From: Lachnospiraceae bacterium
Lineage (GTDB): Bacteria; Bacillota; Clostridia; Lachnospirales; Lachnospiraceae
Direction: 5' to 3'
DNA length: 64,000 nucleotides
Assembly: GCA_004558185.1 (NCBI GenBank)
Contig: SFDP01000003.1
Location: 1 to 64,000, forward strand
In this document: one piece after another, positions 36,056 through 44,722 of the stretch
Layout: every line of letters begins with the position of its first letter
Position numbering within the stretch: position 1 is the first letter of the stretch
Translations under genes and position numbers: made by a program
The notes under the pieces: model-generated
Told to the model about the DNA's origin: nothing
Databases searched by the model: none
What the model saw: the letters and a program-made list of their open reading frames with translations, nothing else

Positions 36056-37710
36056 ATCGAAAAAGGTGCGGGTACAGAATACTTCTTGCATTACTTTTGT
36101 TGGCAGGCCAGTTGCTTTCCGGCTGTGGAGCCGGCATTCTGTCAGCAGGTGAAGACAGGCAGGAGACCGTTTTGCTGGATGGAACAGAAGAATTGCTGGT
36201 AGCAGTCAACGTAGACGGCACTTCTCCTGAGCTGGTGTTTGAAAGTGTTTGGACAAATCGTTCCAAATTCTGGGGAACCCTGTTGTTCAGAGGGCTGTTG
36301 ATGGCAGATGAAAATATCAACCATGTAACCACCGATTTGTGTGAACAGTATGCTGTTTCTCCCGATGGATTAAGCTATGTGTTTACGCTGCAGAGTGATG
36401 TGCTCTGGCATGATGGAGAGCCATTTACTCCCCAGGATGTGGTATGGTCTGTAGAAGCCTGCCTGAAGGCACAGGAAACTAATGGTTATGTGCGAAAGGG
36501 GCTGCAGCAGATTAAAGGGGTGAGACAGTTTTTGGAAGGGAAGGCAGCCTCTATTTCAGGTCTGGAAATTAAAGGCCAGGATCTGACGATCCGTCTGGAA
36601 GAGAAGAACGACAGTTTCCTTGCCTGCATAGCTCAGCTTGCAATACTGCCGAAGCATTGCTTTAAGCATATAGAGGCAGAGAACATCTATGCTTCTGATT
36701 TCTGGAAGATGCCGGTAGGTACCGGCCCGTATCGAATCGTAAGCAATGAGAACAACGAGGCTGTTTTCGTGTTAAACGAAAACTATACGGGGAAAAAGCC
36801 TGCCATTAAGCAGATTCGTTATAAAGTGGTGGATGCAAAAGCACCGGAGGATTTTGATTTTACCCTGACCTCCGACCCGGATACGATCAGCAGATATCGA
36901 AAAGAGGCAGACTATGAGGTAATACGCACCAATAATCTGTATTATCGTTACCTGCTGTTTAATCTGGACTGCCGAACAGGAGAGAATGAGGGGATTTTGG
37001 AAAATAAGAAGGTTCGGCAGGCATTGATGTACGGATTGGACAGAAGAAGCATGATCAATAACCTCTACGGAGGGACAGCTCTGAATATGGACTGTGGTAT
37101 ACCGGAATTTGATTCCTGGTATGTAAAAAAGGATGACGATGCAGTAGGCTATCGCCCTGCACAGGCCAGAAGAATGCTGGAGGAGGCAGGCTTTGATTTC
37201 GATAAAACACTGGTGCTTACCGGCTACGATACCGATGAACTGTCGGTAAGACTGTTGGAAGAAATAGCGGCCTGCTGGAAGGTGATCGGGGTAAAAACAG
37301 AAATTCTTCTATCCAACAGCTATACGACAGATAAACTGTTTGCAGATGCTGACTGGTACGATATCGCACTGAAGAACCTGGCGGCAGTCAATTACTCTGA
37401 GTGGTATTATGAATACTGCGGTGACAATGTACTGTTTTCTGAAATTATGGGAAAGCATAATGGCTTTGATGAACTGCTCGAACGCCTGGATGATGCAAAA
37501 TGGGCCTATGAAAAGAATGAACTGTATAGAGAAGCACAGAGCCTGGAAAATGAACTGGTTTATAAAATACCGCTGGCTGTTGTTCCCCAGTATGTGATTT
37601 ATCGCAGAACCAAGCTGGAAATTCCGGAAATGAAATTCCCCAATATGTGGTACTATTATGATCTGAATCTGTCTCAATGGAAAATAATTTCCAAAAATGG
37701 AACACAATAG
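36052..37710 (+). CDS. Orphan extracellular solute-binding lipoprotein (SBP_bac_5, oligopeptide type)
   Basis: This 552-residue lipoprotein (hydrophobic signal ending LLSGCGAG) is a family 5 solute-binding protein of the OppA/DppA type, with the DVVWSVEACL and VGTGPYRIV regions. Usually such a protein feeds an ABC permease, but no permease or ATPase gene is adjacent. Its start overlaps the stop of the sensor phosphodiesterase (ATGA), so the two are translationally coupled. It may deliver ligand to the sensor rather than to a transporter; that is inference. Confidence 0.87.
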   Translation: MNRKRCGYRILLALLLLAGQLLSGCGAGILSAGEDRQETVLLDGTEELLVAVNVDGTSPELVFESVWTNRSKFWGTLLFRGLLMADENINHVTTDLCEQYAVSPDGLSYVFTLQSDVLWHDGEPFTPQDVVWSVEACLKAQETNGYVRKGLQQIKGVRQFLEGKAASISGLEIKGQDLTIRLEEKNDSFLACIAQLAILPKHCFKHIEAENIYASDFWKMPVGTGPYRIVSNENNEAVFVLNENYTGKKPAIKQIRYKVVDAKAPEDFDFTLTSDPDTISRYRKEADYEVIRTNNLYYRYLLFNLDCRTGENEGILENKKVRQALMYGLDRRSMINNLYGGTALNMDCGIPEFDSWYVKKDDDAVGYRPAQARRMLEEAGFDFDKTLVLTGYDTDELSVRLLEEIAACWKVIGVKTEILLSNSYTTDKLFADADWYDIALKNLAAVNYSEWYYEYCGDNVLFSEIMGKHNGFDELLERLDDAKWAYEKNELYREAQSLENELVYKIPLAVVPQYVIYRRTKLEIPEMKFPNMWYYYDLNLSQWKIISKNGTQ

Positions 37711-37742
37711 GGGAAACTTCTCTTTCTATTTTTCTTTTTTTG

Positions 37743-37776
37743 TGCTATACTGACAAAGTGTGAAAAAATTTTCACA
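37743..37776 (+). promoter_or_regulatory. Decarboxylase cluster promoter with operator palindrome
   Basis: An extended -10, TGCTATACT (37743-37751), is followed at once by an 18-bp palindrome, TGTGAAAA-AA-TTTTCACA (37759-37776), with perfect 8-bp arms. The predicted start point falls at the palindrome's left edge, so a bound protein would block transcription. TGAAA/TTTCA arms resemble sites of RpiR-family regulators, and an RpiR gene lies downstream at 43758. Confidence 0.6.
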
Positions 37777-37821
37777 ATGTATTGTTTTATTTTTATTTTA
37801 TAATAAATGGAGGGCAAAAAG

Positions 37822-39252
37822 ATGAGTACTACTACACTTGCGAGTCAGAGAATTGCTTCTTTGCTCGATGAGAACAGTTTCGTGGAAATCGGTGGACTTG
37901 TTACGGCAAGAGCTACAGATTTCAATCTGAAACAAACCCAAACCCCCTCTGATGGTGTAATTACCGGATATGGGGTGATTGACGGAAATCTTGTGTACGT
38001 CTACAGCCAGGATGCTTCCGTGTTAGGCGGAAGTATGGGTGAGATGCACGCAAAGAAAATTGCACACCTGTATGATCTGGCAATGAAAATGGGGGCTCCG
38101 GTAATCGGGCTGATTGATTCTGCCGGGTTAAGACTTCAGGAAGCTACGGATGCACTGAACGCCTTTGGAGAGGTTTATTTGAAGCAGACCCTTGCCTCCG
38201 GTGTGATCCCTCAGATCACGGCTGTTTTTGGCAACTGTGGAGGTGGACTTGCATTGGTTTCCGCACTTTCCGATTTTACCTTTATGGAAGGGAAGAAGGC
38301 CAGACTTTTTGTAAATTCACCTAATGCCCTGGAGGGCAATGAAATTTCCAGGTGCGATACTTCGGCCGCCGCTTTCCAGAGCGAGAAGGCAGGGATCGTG
38401 GATGTAGTGGCTGATGAAGCCGAAATTTTTGCCCAGGTCAGAGAATTGATCGGTATGCTCCCTGCCAATAATGAGGAAAATCATTCCTACATAGAATGTG
38501 AGGATGACCTGAACCGGATTTGTCCTGATCTGGCCGGCTGCGTTGGGGATACCTCTGTTTTTGCGGCACAGATAGCAGACGATCAGATATTCTTTGAAAC
38601 GAAGAGAAACTATGCCAGGGAAATGGTTACCGGCTTTATTCGAATGAATGGAATGACCATAGGTGTGGTTGCAAACCGGACAGAGATTTATGGAGAGGAT
38701 GGAGAAGTGGAGGAAAAATTTGCCCCTGCATTGACTACTCGTGGCTGTCGTAAGGGAGCTGACTTTATCTCCTTCTGTGATGCCTTCGACATACCGGTCT
38801 TAAGCCTTACCAATGTGAAGGGATTTGAAGCGACTACCTGTGCGGAGAGGAACATAGCAAGAGAGGCGGCAAGGCTGACCTATGCCTTTGCCAATGCAAC
38901 CGTTCCCAAAGTGAATGTGGTAATTGGCAAGGCCTATGGAAGTGCCTATGTGGCCATGAACTCTAAAGCCATTGGAGCAGATATGACCTTTGCATGGCCA
39001 GAAGCCGAGATCGGAACTATGGAATCACATTTAGCGGCCAAGATCATCTGTGACGGTCAGGGCGCCGAAGCCATTGAAGCCTGCAAAGAGGAATATGCAG
39101 CTTTACAGAACAATGTGGCCAGTGCAGCGGCAAGAGGATATGTAGATGCTATCATAGAGGCACCGGATACTCGAAAATATGTGATTGGTGCCTTTGAAAT
39201 GCTGTTTACTAAAAGAGAAGACCGGCCCGCAAAAAAACATGGCACAGTATAG
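37822..39252 (+). CDS. Acyl-CoA carboxyltransferase (MmdA / 12S-like)
   Basis: This carboxyltransferase of 476 residues has two crotonase-fold halves. The first contains the FGNCGGGLALV oxyanion region, the second GKAYGSAYVAMNSKAIGAD. The family moves a carboxyl group between an acyl-CoA (methylmalonyl-, malonyl- or glutaconyl-CoA) and biotin. It is somewhat shorter than typical MmdA (~510). Which CoA ester is used cannot be read here; no mutase, epimerase or glutaconate genes are nearby. ATG 37822 follows GGAGGG by seven bases; ATG 37807 overlaps that site. It is the first gene of the decarboxylase operon. Confidence 0.87.
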   Translation: MSTTTLASQRIASLLDENSFVEIGGLVTARATDFNLKQTQTPSDGVITGYGVIDGNLVYVYSQDASVLGGSMGEMHAKKIAHLYDLAMKMGAPVIGLIDSAGLRLQEATDALNAFGEVYLKQTLASGVIPQITAVFGNCGGGLALVSALSDFTFMEGKKARLFVNSPNALEGNEISRCDTSAAAFQSEKAGIVDVVADEAEIFAQVRELIGMLPANNEENHSYIECEDDLNRICPDLAGCVGDTSVFAAQIADDQIFFETKRNYAREMVTGFIRMNGMTIGVVANRTEIYGEDGEVEEKFAPALTTRGCRKGADFISFCDAFDIPVLSLTNVKGFEATTCAERNIAREAARLTYAFANATVPKVNVVIGKAYGSAYVAMNSKAIGADMTFAWPEAEIGTMESHLAAKIICDGQGAEAIEACKEEYAALQNNVASAAARGYVDAIIEAPDTRKYVIGAFEMLFTKREDRPAKKHGTV

Positions 39253-39269
39253 AAAGGATGATGCTTAAT

Positions 39270-39983
39270 ATGAAAAAACTGCTGTTAGTATTAGGTATGA
39301 TCACCTGTATGCTTGGCCTGACGGCCTGCAATGATGAAAAAGATACGCTTACAGAAAATTACGGGGTAACTCAGGAGCAGGCTTTGGAGTATGGTCAGGG
39401 GCTGGTTGAGACCATGAATGAGATTGTTCTGCGGGGAGAAATGGCTCAGTATGAGTCCGACAAGATTCTGTATCCGGCTTTGGAGAGCTTTTCATCAGCG
39501 TTGGAGGAGATGGGTGATTATCAGTCTGTTACGGAAAACTCTTCTGTCGAATATGGGGATGGAATCACCATAATGATGGAGATACAGGGTACTCTGCGGA
39601 ATGCACAGGTTGAGATCATACTGGATAAAGAACTGATGATTACCAGCATCAGCGCTAATGTGATTTATTCCTTTGGAGAATTGATGGCAAAGGCAGGACT
39701 GAATACTCTGATGGGTATGGGAACGGTATTTGTGGTCCTGATTTTAATCTGTCTTTTGATTTCCTGCTTCTCTCTGATCGCAAAGGTGCAGAAGAAGTCC
39801 GGTAAAAAGAAGGAGCAGGCTGCTCAGATTGCGGATAAGGTAGTGGAGCAGATTATGGAACGAGAAGAGCAGAGTGATGATTTAGAGCTTGCAGCCGTTA
39901 TCGCTGCTGCCATAGCAGCCTATGAAGGTGCAGCTTCTTCTGATGGCTATGTTGTCAGAAGCATTAAGAGAAGAAAGAGATAG
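39270..39983 (+). CDS. OadG-family protein with a lipoprotein-like N-terminus
   Basis: The product has about 237 residues. The N-terminal 22 residues look like a lipoprotein signal (LGMITCMLGLTAC). A soluble outer domain (~25-145) follows, then one membrane helix (VFVVLILICLLISCFSLI, ~155) and a charged cytoplasmic tail. The helix plus tail resembles OadG, the small gamma subunit that assembles sodium-pumping decarboxylases. The extra lipid-anchored domain is unusual for classical OadG of about 85 residues. The start is uncertain among 39258, 39261 and 39270. Confidence 0.7.
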   Translation: MKKLLLVLGMITCMLGLTACNDEKDTLTENYGVTQEQALEYGQGLVETMNEIVLRGEMAQYESDKILYPALESFSSALEEMGDYQSVTENSSVEYGDGITIMMEIQGTLRNAQVEIILDKELMITSISANVIYSFGELMAKAGLNTLMGMGTVFVVLILICLLISCFSLIAKVQKKSGKKKEQAAQIADKVVEQIMEREEQSDDLELAAVIAAAIAAYEGAASSDGYVVRSIKRRKR

Positions 39984-40007
39984 AAAGGGTAATAGGAGGA
40001 AGAAAAA

Positions 40008-40370
40008 ATGAAGAATTATACCATTACAGTTAATGGAAATGTATATGATGTAGTTGTAGAGGAAGCAGGAGCAGGTGCAGCCCCCGCACCCAGACCGGTA
40101 GCGGCACCAAAGGCCGCACCTAAGCCGGCGCCTAAAGCCGCTGCGGCAGGAGCAGGCAGTATCCGGGTAGAAGCAGGTGCCGCAGGAAAGGTTTTTAAGA
40201 TTGAAGCAAATGTGGGTCAGACCGTTAAAGCAGGTGATGCGGTTGTGATTATCGAAGCGATGAAGATGGAAATTCCTGTCGTTGCGCCTAAGGACGGTAC
40301 GGTAGCCAGTATCGATGTTGCAGTTGGTGATGCTGTAGAGGCAGGTGCCTTGCTGGCAACCTTAAATTAG
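40008..40370 (+). CDS. Biotin carboxyl carrier protein of the decarboxylase (1.3S/gamma type)
   Basis: A 120-residue carrier. An N-terminal segment (MKNYTITVNGNVYDVVVEE) and an Ala-Pro-Lys hinge (~22-47) lead to a biotinyl domain with EAMKMEI; K86 should carry biotin. The hinge lets biotin swing between the two carboxyltransferases and the membrane pump encoded on either side. Confidence 0.94.
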   Translation: MKNYTITVNGNVYDVVVEEAGAGAAPAPRPVAAPKAAPKPAPKAAAAGAGSIRVEAGAAGKVFKIEANVGQTVKAGDAVVIIEAMKMEIPVVAPKDGTVASIDVAVGDAVEAGALLATLN

Positions 40371-40421
40371 CGATAGAGGAATCGCACTATGTTCCTTAGA
40401 ATCTATAGGAGGTCAACGTAA

Positions 40422-41573
40422 ATGGAATACGTAGTAAATACATTAGACAATCTATTGCACCAGACTGCGTTTTTTAACCTTACCGGTGGAAACTACGTCA
40501 TGATTGCAGTGGCTTGTGTCTTCCTTTTCCTGGCGATCAAAAAAGAGTATGAGCCTCTTCTTTTGGTCCCCATAGCCTTTGGTATGCTGCTGGTTAATAT
40601 CTATCCGGATATTATGATTTCTCCGGAGGAAGCCTCAAATGGAGTCGGCGGCTTACTTTATTACTTCTATGTGTTGGACGAATGGGCAATTCTTCCTTCA
40701 TTGATTTTTATGGGTGTTGGCGCCATGACGGATTTTGGCCCATTGATTGCCAATCCTAAAAGCTTCCTTTTGGGTGCGGCTGCCCAGTTTGGTATATTCA
40801 TTGCTTACTTTGGCGCCATAGCCCTGGGCTTTAATGATAAAGCGGCTGCAGCTATTTCCATTATTGGTGGTGCAGATGGTCCTACTTCCATTTTCCTGGC
40901 AGGCAAGCTGGGACAGACCGGACTTTTGGGGCCTATTGCCGTGGCGGCATATTCCTATATGTCTCTGGTACCTATTATCCAGCCTCCCATCATGAAGCTC
41001 TTTACCACAGAGGAGGAGCGCAAAATTAAGATGGAGCAGCTTCGGCCCGTATCCAAACTGGAGAAGATCCTTTTCCCCATTATCGTAACCATTGTTGTCT
41101 GTATGATTCTTCCTACTACCGCACCCCTGGTAGGTATGCTGATGCTGGGCAATCTGTTTAAGGAATCCGGAGTTGTAAGACAGTTAAGCGATACGGCTTC
41201 CAATGCCCTGATGTATATTGTAGTTATTTTGTTGGGAACCAGTGTAGGCGCAACCACCAGTGCAGAAGCATTCATAAACTGGGCTACGATCAAAATCGTG
41301 CTTTTGGGTCTTATCGCCTTTGCCTTTGGTACAGCAGCCGGTGTGCTGTTTGGTAAACTGATGTGCTGGGCAACCAAGGGTAAGGTAAATCCGCTGATTG
41401 GTTCGGCAGGTGTGTCTGCGGTACCTATGGCGGCCAGAGTGTCCCAGAAGGTAGGTGCGGAGGCAGATCCCACCAACTTCCTTTTGATGCACGCCATGGG
41501 ACCTAATGTAGCGGGTGTAATCGGTACTGCAGTAGCAGCAGGAACCTTTATGGCAATTTTCGGAGTAATGTGA
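40422..41573 (+). CDS. Sodium-translocating decarboxylase beta subunit (OadB/MmdB/GcdB)
   Basis: An integral membrane protein of 383 residues with about ten hydrophobic segments. It takes the carboxyl group from biotin, releases CO2 and pumps Na+ outward. Family signatures include GVGAMTDFGPLIANP, the SIIGGADGPTSIF region with its aspartate, and GSAGVSAVPMAARV near the C-terminus. GGAGG precedes the ATG. A small GCGAT/ATCGC hairpin (40370-40385) lies between it and the carrier gene and could affect relative expression. Confidence 0.95.
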   Translation: MEYVVNTLDNLLHQTAFFNLTGGNYVMIAVACVFLFLAIKKEYEPLLLVPIAFGMLLVNIYPDIMISPEEASNGVGGLLYYFYVLDEWAILPSLIFMGVGAMTDFGPLIANPKSFLLGAAAQFGIFIAYFGAIALGFNDKAAAAISIIGGADGPTSIFLAGKLGQTGLLGPIAVAAYSYMSLVPIIQPPIMKLFTTEEERKIKMEQLRPVSKLEKILFPIIVTIVVCMILPTTAPLVGMLMLGNLFKESGVVRQLSDTASNALMYIVVILLGTSVGATTSAEAFINWATIKIVLLGLIAFAFGTAAGVLFGKLMCWATKGKVNPLIGSAGVSAVPMAARVSQKVGAEADPTNFLLMHAMGPNVAGVIGTAVAAGTFMAIFGVM

Positions 41574-41620
41574 TCAATAGAGAAGTGTACTTATATTGAT
41601 AGTAAAGGAGAAAGGATAAT

Positions 41621-43048
41621 ATGTCAGATATCGTAAAGAAACCAATCAGGATTACTGAAACCATATTGCGTGATGCCCATCAGTCACTGATCGCAACAAG
41701 AATGCCCACTGACTTTATGCTTCCTATCCTGGGGAAAATGGATCAGGTAGGCTACAATGCCATAGAGTGCTGGGGTGGTGCCACCTTCGATGCTTCCCTT
41801 CGCTTTTTGAAGGAAGACCCCTGGGATCGATTAAGAAAGATCAGAGATGGCCTTAAGAAAACGAAAACCCAGATGCTGTTCAGAGGACAGAACATTCTTG
41901 GCTATCGTCCCTATGCAGACGATGTGGTAGACTATTTTGTACAAAAGTCTGTAGCCAATGGAATCGATATTATTCGTATTTTTGACTGTTTAAATGATCT
42001 TCGCAATCTTCAGGAGGCTGTAAATGCCACCAATAAAATCAAGCAGCAGGAAGGTCGTGGACACGCACAGATCGCACTGTCCTATACTTTGGGTGATGCC
42101 TATACCATGGACTACTGGATGGATATGGCAAGAAAAGTAGAGGAAATGGGCGCAGATTCCATCTGCATCAAGGACATGGCAGGCTTACTGGTGCCTTATC
42201 AGGCAACGGAGCTGATCAGCGGTATGAAGAGTGTTACCAAACTGCCGATTGAGCTGCATACGCACTATACCTCCGGAGTTGCCAGCATGACCTATCTTAA
42301 GGCAGTAGAGGCGGGAGTGGATATTATCGACTGTGCCATGTCACCCTTTGCCAACGGAACCTCACAGCCTGCCACCGAGGTTATGGCAGAAACCTTCAAG
42401 GGAACTCCCTATGATCCCGGCTTTGACCAGAATCTGCTGGCGGAGATTGCGGATTACTTCAGGCCCTATCGGGATGAATGTCTTGCCAATGGGCTCCTGA
42501 ACCCCAAGGTAATGGGCGTGGATATCAAGACCCTGTTATATCAGGTACCCGGTGGTATGCTTTCCAATATGGTGAGTCAGTTGAAAGAGCAGAATGCGGA
42601 AGATAAATACTATGATGTGCTGAAGGAAATTCCCCAGGTACGAAAGGATTTGGGTGAGCCTCCGCTGGTTACCCCTTCCTCCCAGATCGTGGGTACACAG
42701 GCCGTATTTAATGTGCTGATGGGAGAAAGGTACAAGATGGCTACCGACCAGACTAAGGACATTCTGAGAGGAAAATACGGGCAGACCGTTAAGCCGATGA
42801 GCCAGGAGGTCATTGACAAGGTTATTCCCGGTGAAGAGAGGATTACCTGTCGTCCGGCAGACCTGATCGAGAATGAGCTGGATAAGCTGGAGGCAGAAAT
42901 GAAGGAGTGGAAGCAGCAGGATGAGGATGTGTTATCCTATGCGTTGTTCCCTCAGGTTGCTACCGATTTCTTCAAATACCGTCAGGCACAGCAGGAAAAG
43001 GTAGATATGACGCAGGCAGATGCGAAAAATGCCGCATATCCGGTATAA
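41621..43048 (+). CDS. Oxaloacetate decarboxylase alpha / transcarboxylase 5S-type carboxyltransferase
   Basis: This HMGL-fold carboxyltransferase of 475 residues (ETILRDAHQSLIATRM; ELHTHYTSGVASM metal-binding region) has a PYC/OADA C-terminal domain. It exchanges carboxyl groups between oxaloacetate/pyruvate and biotin. The biotin domain often fused to OadA is absent, so it must use the separate carrier at 40008, as in the transcarboxylase 5S subunit. It is the last gene of the operon, followed by a 20-bp hairpin. Confidence 0.92.
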   Translation: MSDIVKKPIRITETILRDAHQSLIATRMPTDFMLPILGKMDQVGYNAIECWGGATFDASLRFLKEDPWDRLRKIRDGLKKTKTQMLFRGQNILGYRPYADDVVDYFVQKSVANGIDIIRIFDCLNDLRNLQEAVNATNKIKQQEGRGHAQIALSYTLGDAYTMDYWMDMARKVEEMGADSICIKDMAGLLVPYQATELISGMKSVTKLPIELHTHYTSGVASMTYLKAVEAGVDIIDCAMSPFANGTSQPATEVMAETFKGTPYDPGFDQNLLAEIADYFRPYRDECLANGLLNPKVMGVDIKTLLYQVPGGMLSNMVSQLKEQNAEDKYYDVLKEIPQVRKDLGEPPLVTPSSQIVGTQAVFNVLMGERYKMATDQTKDILRGKYGQTVKPMSQEVIDKVIPGEERITCRPADLIENELDKLEAEMKEWKQQDEDVLSYALFPQVATDFFKYRQAQQEKVDMTQADAKNAAYPV

Positions 43049-43058
43049 ACATAGAACA

Positions 43059-43113
43059 GACAAATTTCAGGCAGGGGCCGTGCTTTTGGCATAGCCCCTG
43101 CCTGAAATTTGTC
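43059..43113 (+). terminator. 20-bp hairpin after the decarboxylase operon
   Basis: Perfect 20-bp arms (43059-43078 and 43094-43113) enclose a 15-nt loop. The following bases (TCTCTTGAC) are a weak U tract, so it may terminate inefficiently or protect the 3' end. The tetR -35 begins five bases later. Confidence 0.75.
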
Positions 43114-43117
43114 TCTC

Positions 43118-43158
43118 TTGACAAAATAGGGAAAAAGAGCTAACATAACATATGTTAT
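43118..43158 (+). promoter_or_regulatory. tetR promoter with overlapping palindromic operator
   Basis: -35 TTGACA (43118-43123, perfect), a 17-bp spacer and -10 TAACAT (43141-43146). A perfect 14-bp palindrome, ATAACATATGTTAT (43145-43158), overlaps the -10 and start point. This is the classic layout for TetR self-repression. Confidence 0.68.
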
Positions 43159-43193
43159 TGCTGATTTTTTGTGAAAAGAAAGACGGTGCAGAT

Positions 43194-43742
43194 ATGGCAA
43201 GAAAAGAGACAGTAACACGTGAATACTTATTCAATACGGCTTTTCAAATGCTGCGAGAGGAAGGAATCGAGCATATCACAGCCAGAAAGCTGGCCGTAAA
43301 GGCAGGGTGCTCTACTCAGCCTATTTTCCGCATCTACAGCAATATGGATGAATTATGGAAGGAATTATTTGAGAAAGGTGTGGAATATTTTGAAGAGTTT
43401 TATAATCGCACTCCCCGTTATGACGATACCCCTTTTGTCAATTTAGGAGTGACCTATATACGATTTGCCATGGAGGAGACCCATCTTTTTTATCTTTTGT
43501 TTTTATCACAAAACCGATATGGAAAAGGCTTATATGAGATTCTTAATGGCAGAATGGGTTCTGTGGGCAGAGAAATCAACAGAGCAAAGGCCAATGGCTG
43601 TGAGCAGGCAGGACAGATGTTTATGAAAATGTGGATATTTATCCATGGTGCAGCCTGTATGACTACCACAGGTGACTATGATTTGAAAATGCAGGATACC
43701 ATTGAAATGCTTAAGGGTGCATATCAGGGCTTTTTGGCTTAG
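43194..43742 (+). CDS. TetR-family transcriptional regulator
   Basis: The 182-residue protein has an N-terminal helix-turn-helix (ITARKLAVKAGCSTQPIFRIYSNMDELW) and a C-terminal ligand-binding half with WIFIHGAACM, as in TetR_C WHG-type regulators. I chose ATG 43194; the longer in-frame ATG 43152 lies inside the operator and would add a non-family leader. The ribosome site is weak. rpiR follows by 15 bp. Confidence 0.88.
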   Translation: MARKETVTREYLFNTAFQMLREEGIEHITARKLAVKAGCSTQPIFRIYSNMDELWKELFEKGVEYFEEFYNRTPRYDDTPFVNLGVTYIRFAMEETHLFYLLFLSQNRYGKGLYEILNGRMGSVGREINRAKANGCEQAGQMFMKMWIFIHGAACMTTTGDYDLKMQDTIEMLKGAYQGFLA

Positions 43743-43757
43743 AGAAGGGAGAGCAGG

Positions 43758-44690
43758 ATGGAAACAGGTTCCGAAAAGGATGTAATCTGCCTTATCGAAG
43801 AAAAATACGGCAAAATGAGCAAAAGTCATAGAAAAATAGCTGACTTCATTAAAGAGCATTATGATCAGGCAGTTTTTATGACTGCGGCAAAGACGGGTGA
43901 GGTATTAGGAGTCAGTGAATCCACAGTAGTACGCTTTGCTTCTGCTTTGGGATTTGACGGGTTTCCGGATTTTCAAAAGACGCTGGCAGCCTGGGTGAAG
44001 GATAAACTGAATGCAGTTTCCAAAATGGGAGCAAAATATGGACAAAGCTCCCAGTCCGAACTGCTCACCACAGTGCTTCGGGGAGATATGGAAAAAATCA
44101 ACGATACCATCGAACGGGTTGATCCGGTGGCTTTTGAGACGGCCATCGATACCATCGTTTCGGCAAAAAATATCTATATTGTAGGAATCAGAAGCTGTGA
44201 GCCTTTAGCAGACTTTTTGAGCTTCTATTTGAATATGATTCGGGGAAATGTGATTTTGCTCAGAACCACCAGTGTCAGCGAAATGTTTGAGCAGATGATA
44301 AGGATCGATGAGCAGGACGCATTGATTGGAATCAGCTTTCCCCGTTATTCCATGAGGACCTTAAAGGCAATGGAATTTGCCAATGACCGCAATGCCAAGG
44401 TAATTGCGATTACCGATTCTCCTCATTCCCCCATGAATCTGTATTCCTCCTGCAATCTTTTTGCCAGAAGTGATATGGTTTCCATTGTGGATTCTTTGGT
44501 GGCGCCCTTAAGTTTGATTAACGCATTAGTGGTGGCATTGTGCCTGAAATGTCCCAGGGAGGTAAAGGAAAATCTGGAAATGCTGGAACAGACCTGGAAC
44601 AACTATCAGGTATATTTGAATGATGAGATCAATTTTATTGATAAGGCTCCTGTGCTGGATTATTCTCTGATGAGGCGGACTGATTCCTGA
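43758..44690 (+). CDS. MurR/RpiR-family transcriptional regulator
   Basis: A 310-residue regulator with an N-terminal RpiR helix-turn-helix (VLGVSESTVVRFASALGF) and a SIS domain (~130-260; IVGIRSCEPLADFLSFY, GISFPRYS) that senses phosphosugars in known members. It is coupled to tetR. Its location downstream of the decarboxylase operon and the TGAAA-type palindrome at that operon's promoter make it a candidate controller of the cluster; this is inference. Confidence 0.9.
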   Translation: METGSEKDVICLIEEKYGKMSKSHRKIADFIKEHYDQAVFMTAAKTGEVLGVSESTVVRFASALGFDGFPDFQKTLAAWVKDKLNAVSKMGAKYGQSSQSELLTTVLRGDMEKINDTIERVDPVAFETAIDTIVSAKNIYIVGIRSCEPLADFLSFYLNMIRGNVILLRTTSVSEMFEQMIRIDEQDALIGISFPRYSMRTLKAMEFANDRNAKVIAITDSPHSPMNLYSSCNLFARSDMVSIVDSLVAPLSLINALVVALCLKCPREVKENLEMLEQTWNNYQVYLNDEINFIDKAPVLDYSLMRRTDS

Positions 44691-44722
44691 AGCAAGGGCT
44701 GTTTACAGTGAAGTGAGGGAAA

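Noticed and set aside
35300..36091. 263-codon minus-strand frame opposite the EAL domain
   Set aside because: Shadow of the EAL-coding strand; composition is not protein-like and it has no ribosome site.
41574..41612. ATCAATA / TATTGAT 7-bp stem between oadB and the 5S gene
   Set aside because: Weak AT-rich stem with a long loop and no U tract; not enough to call a terminator or processing site.
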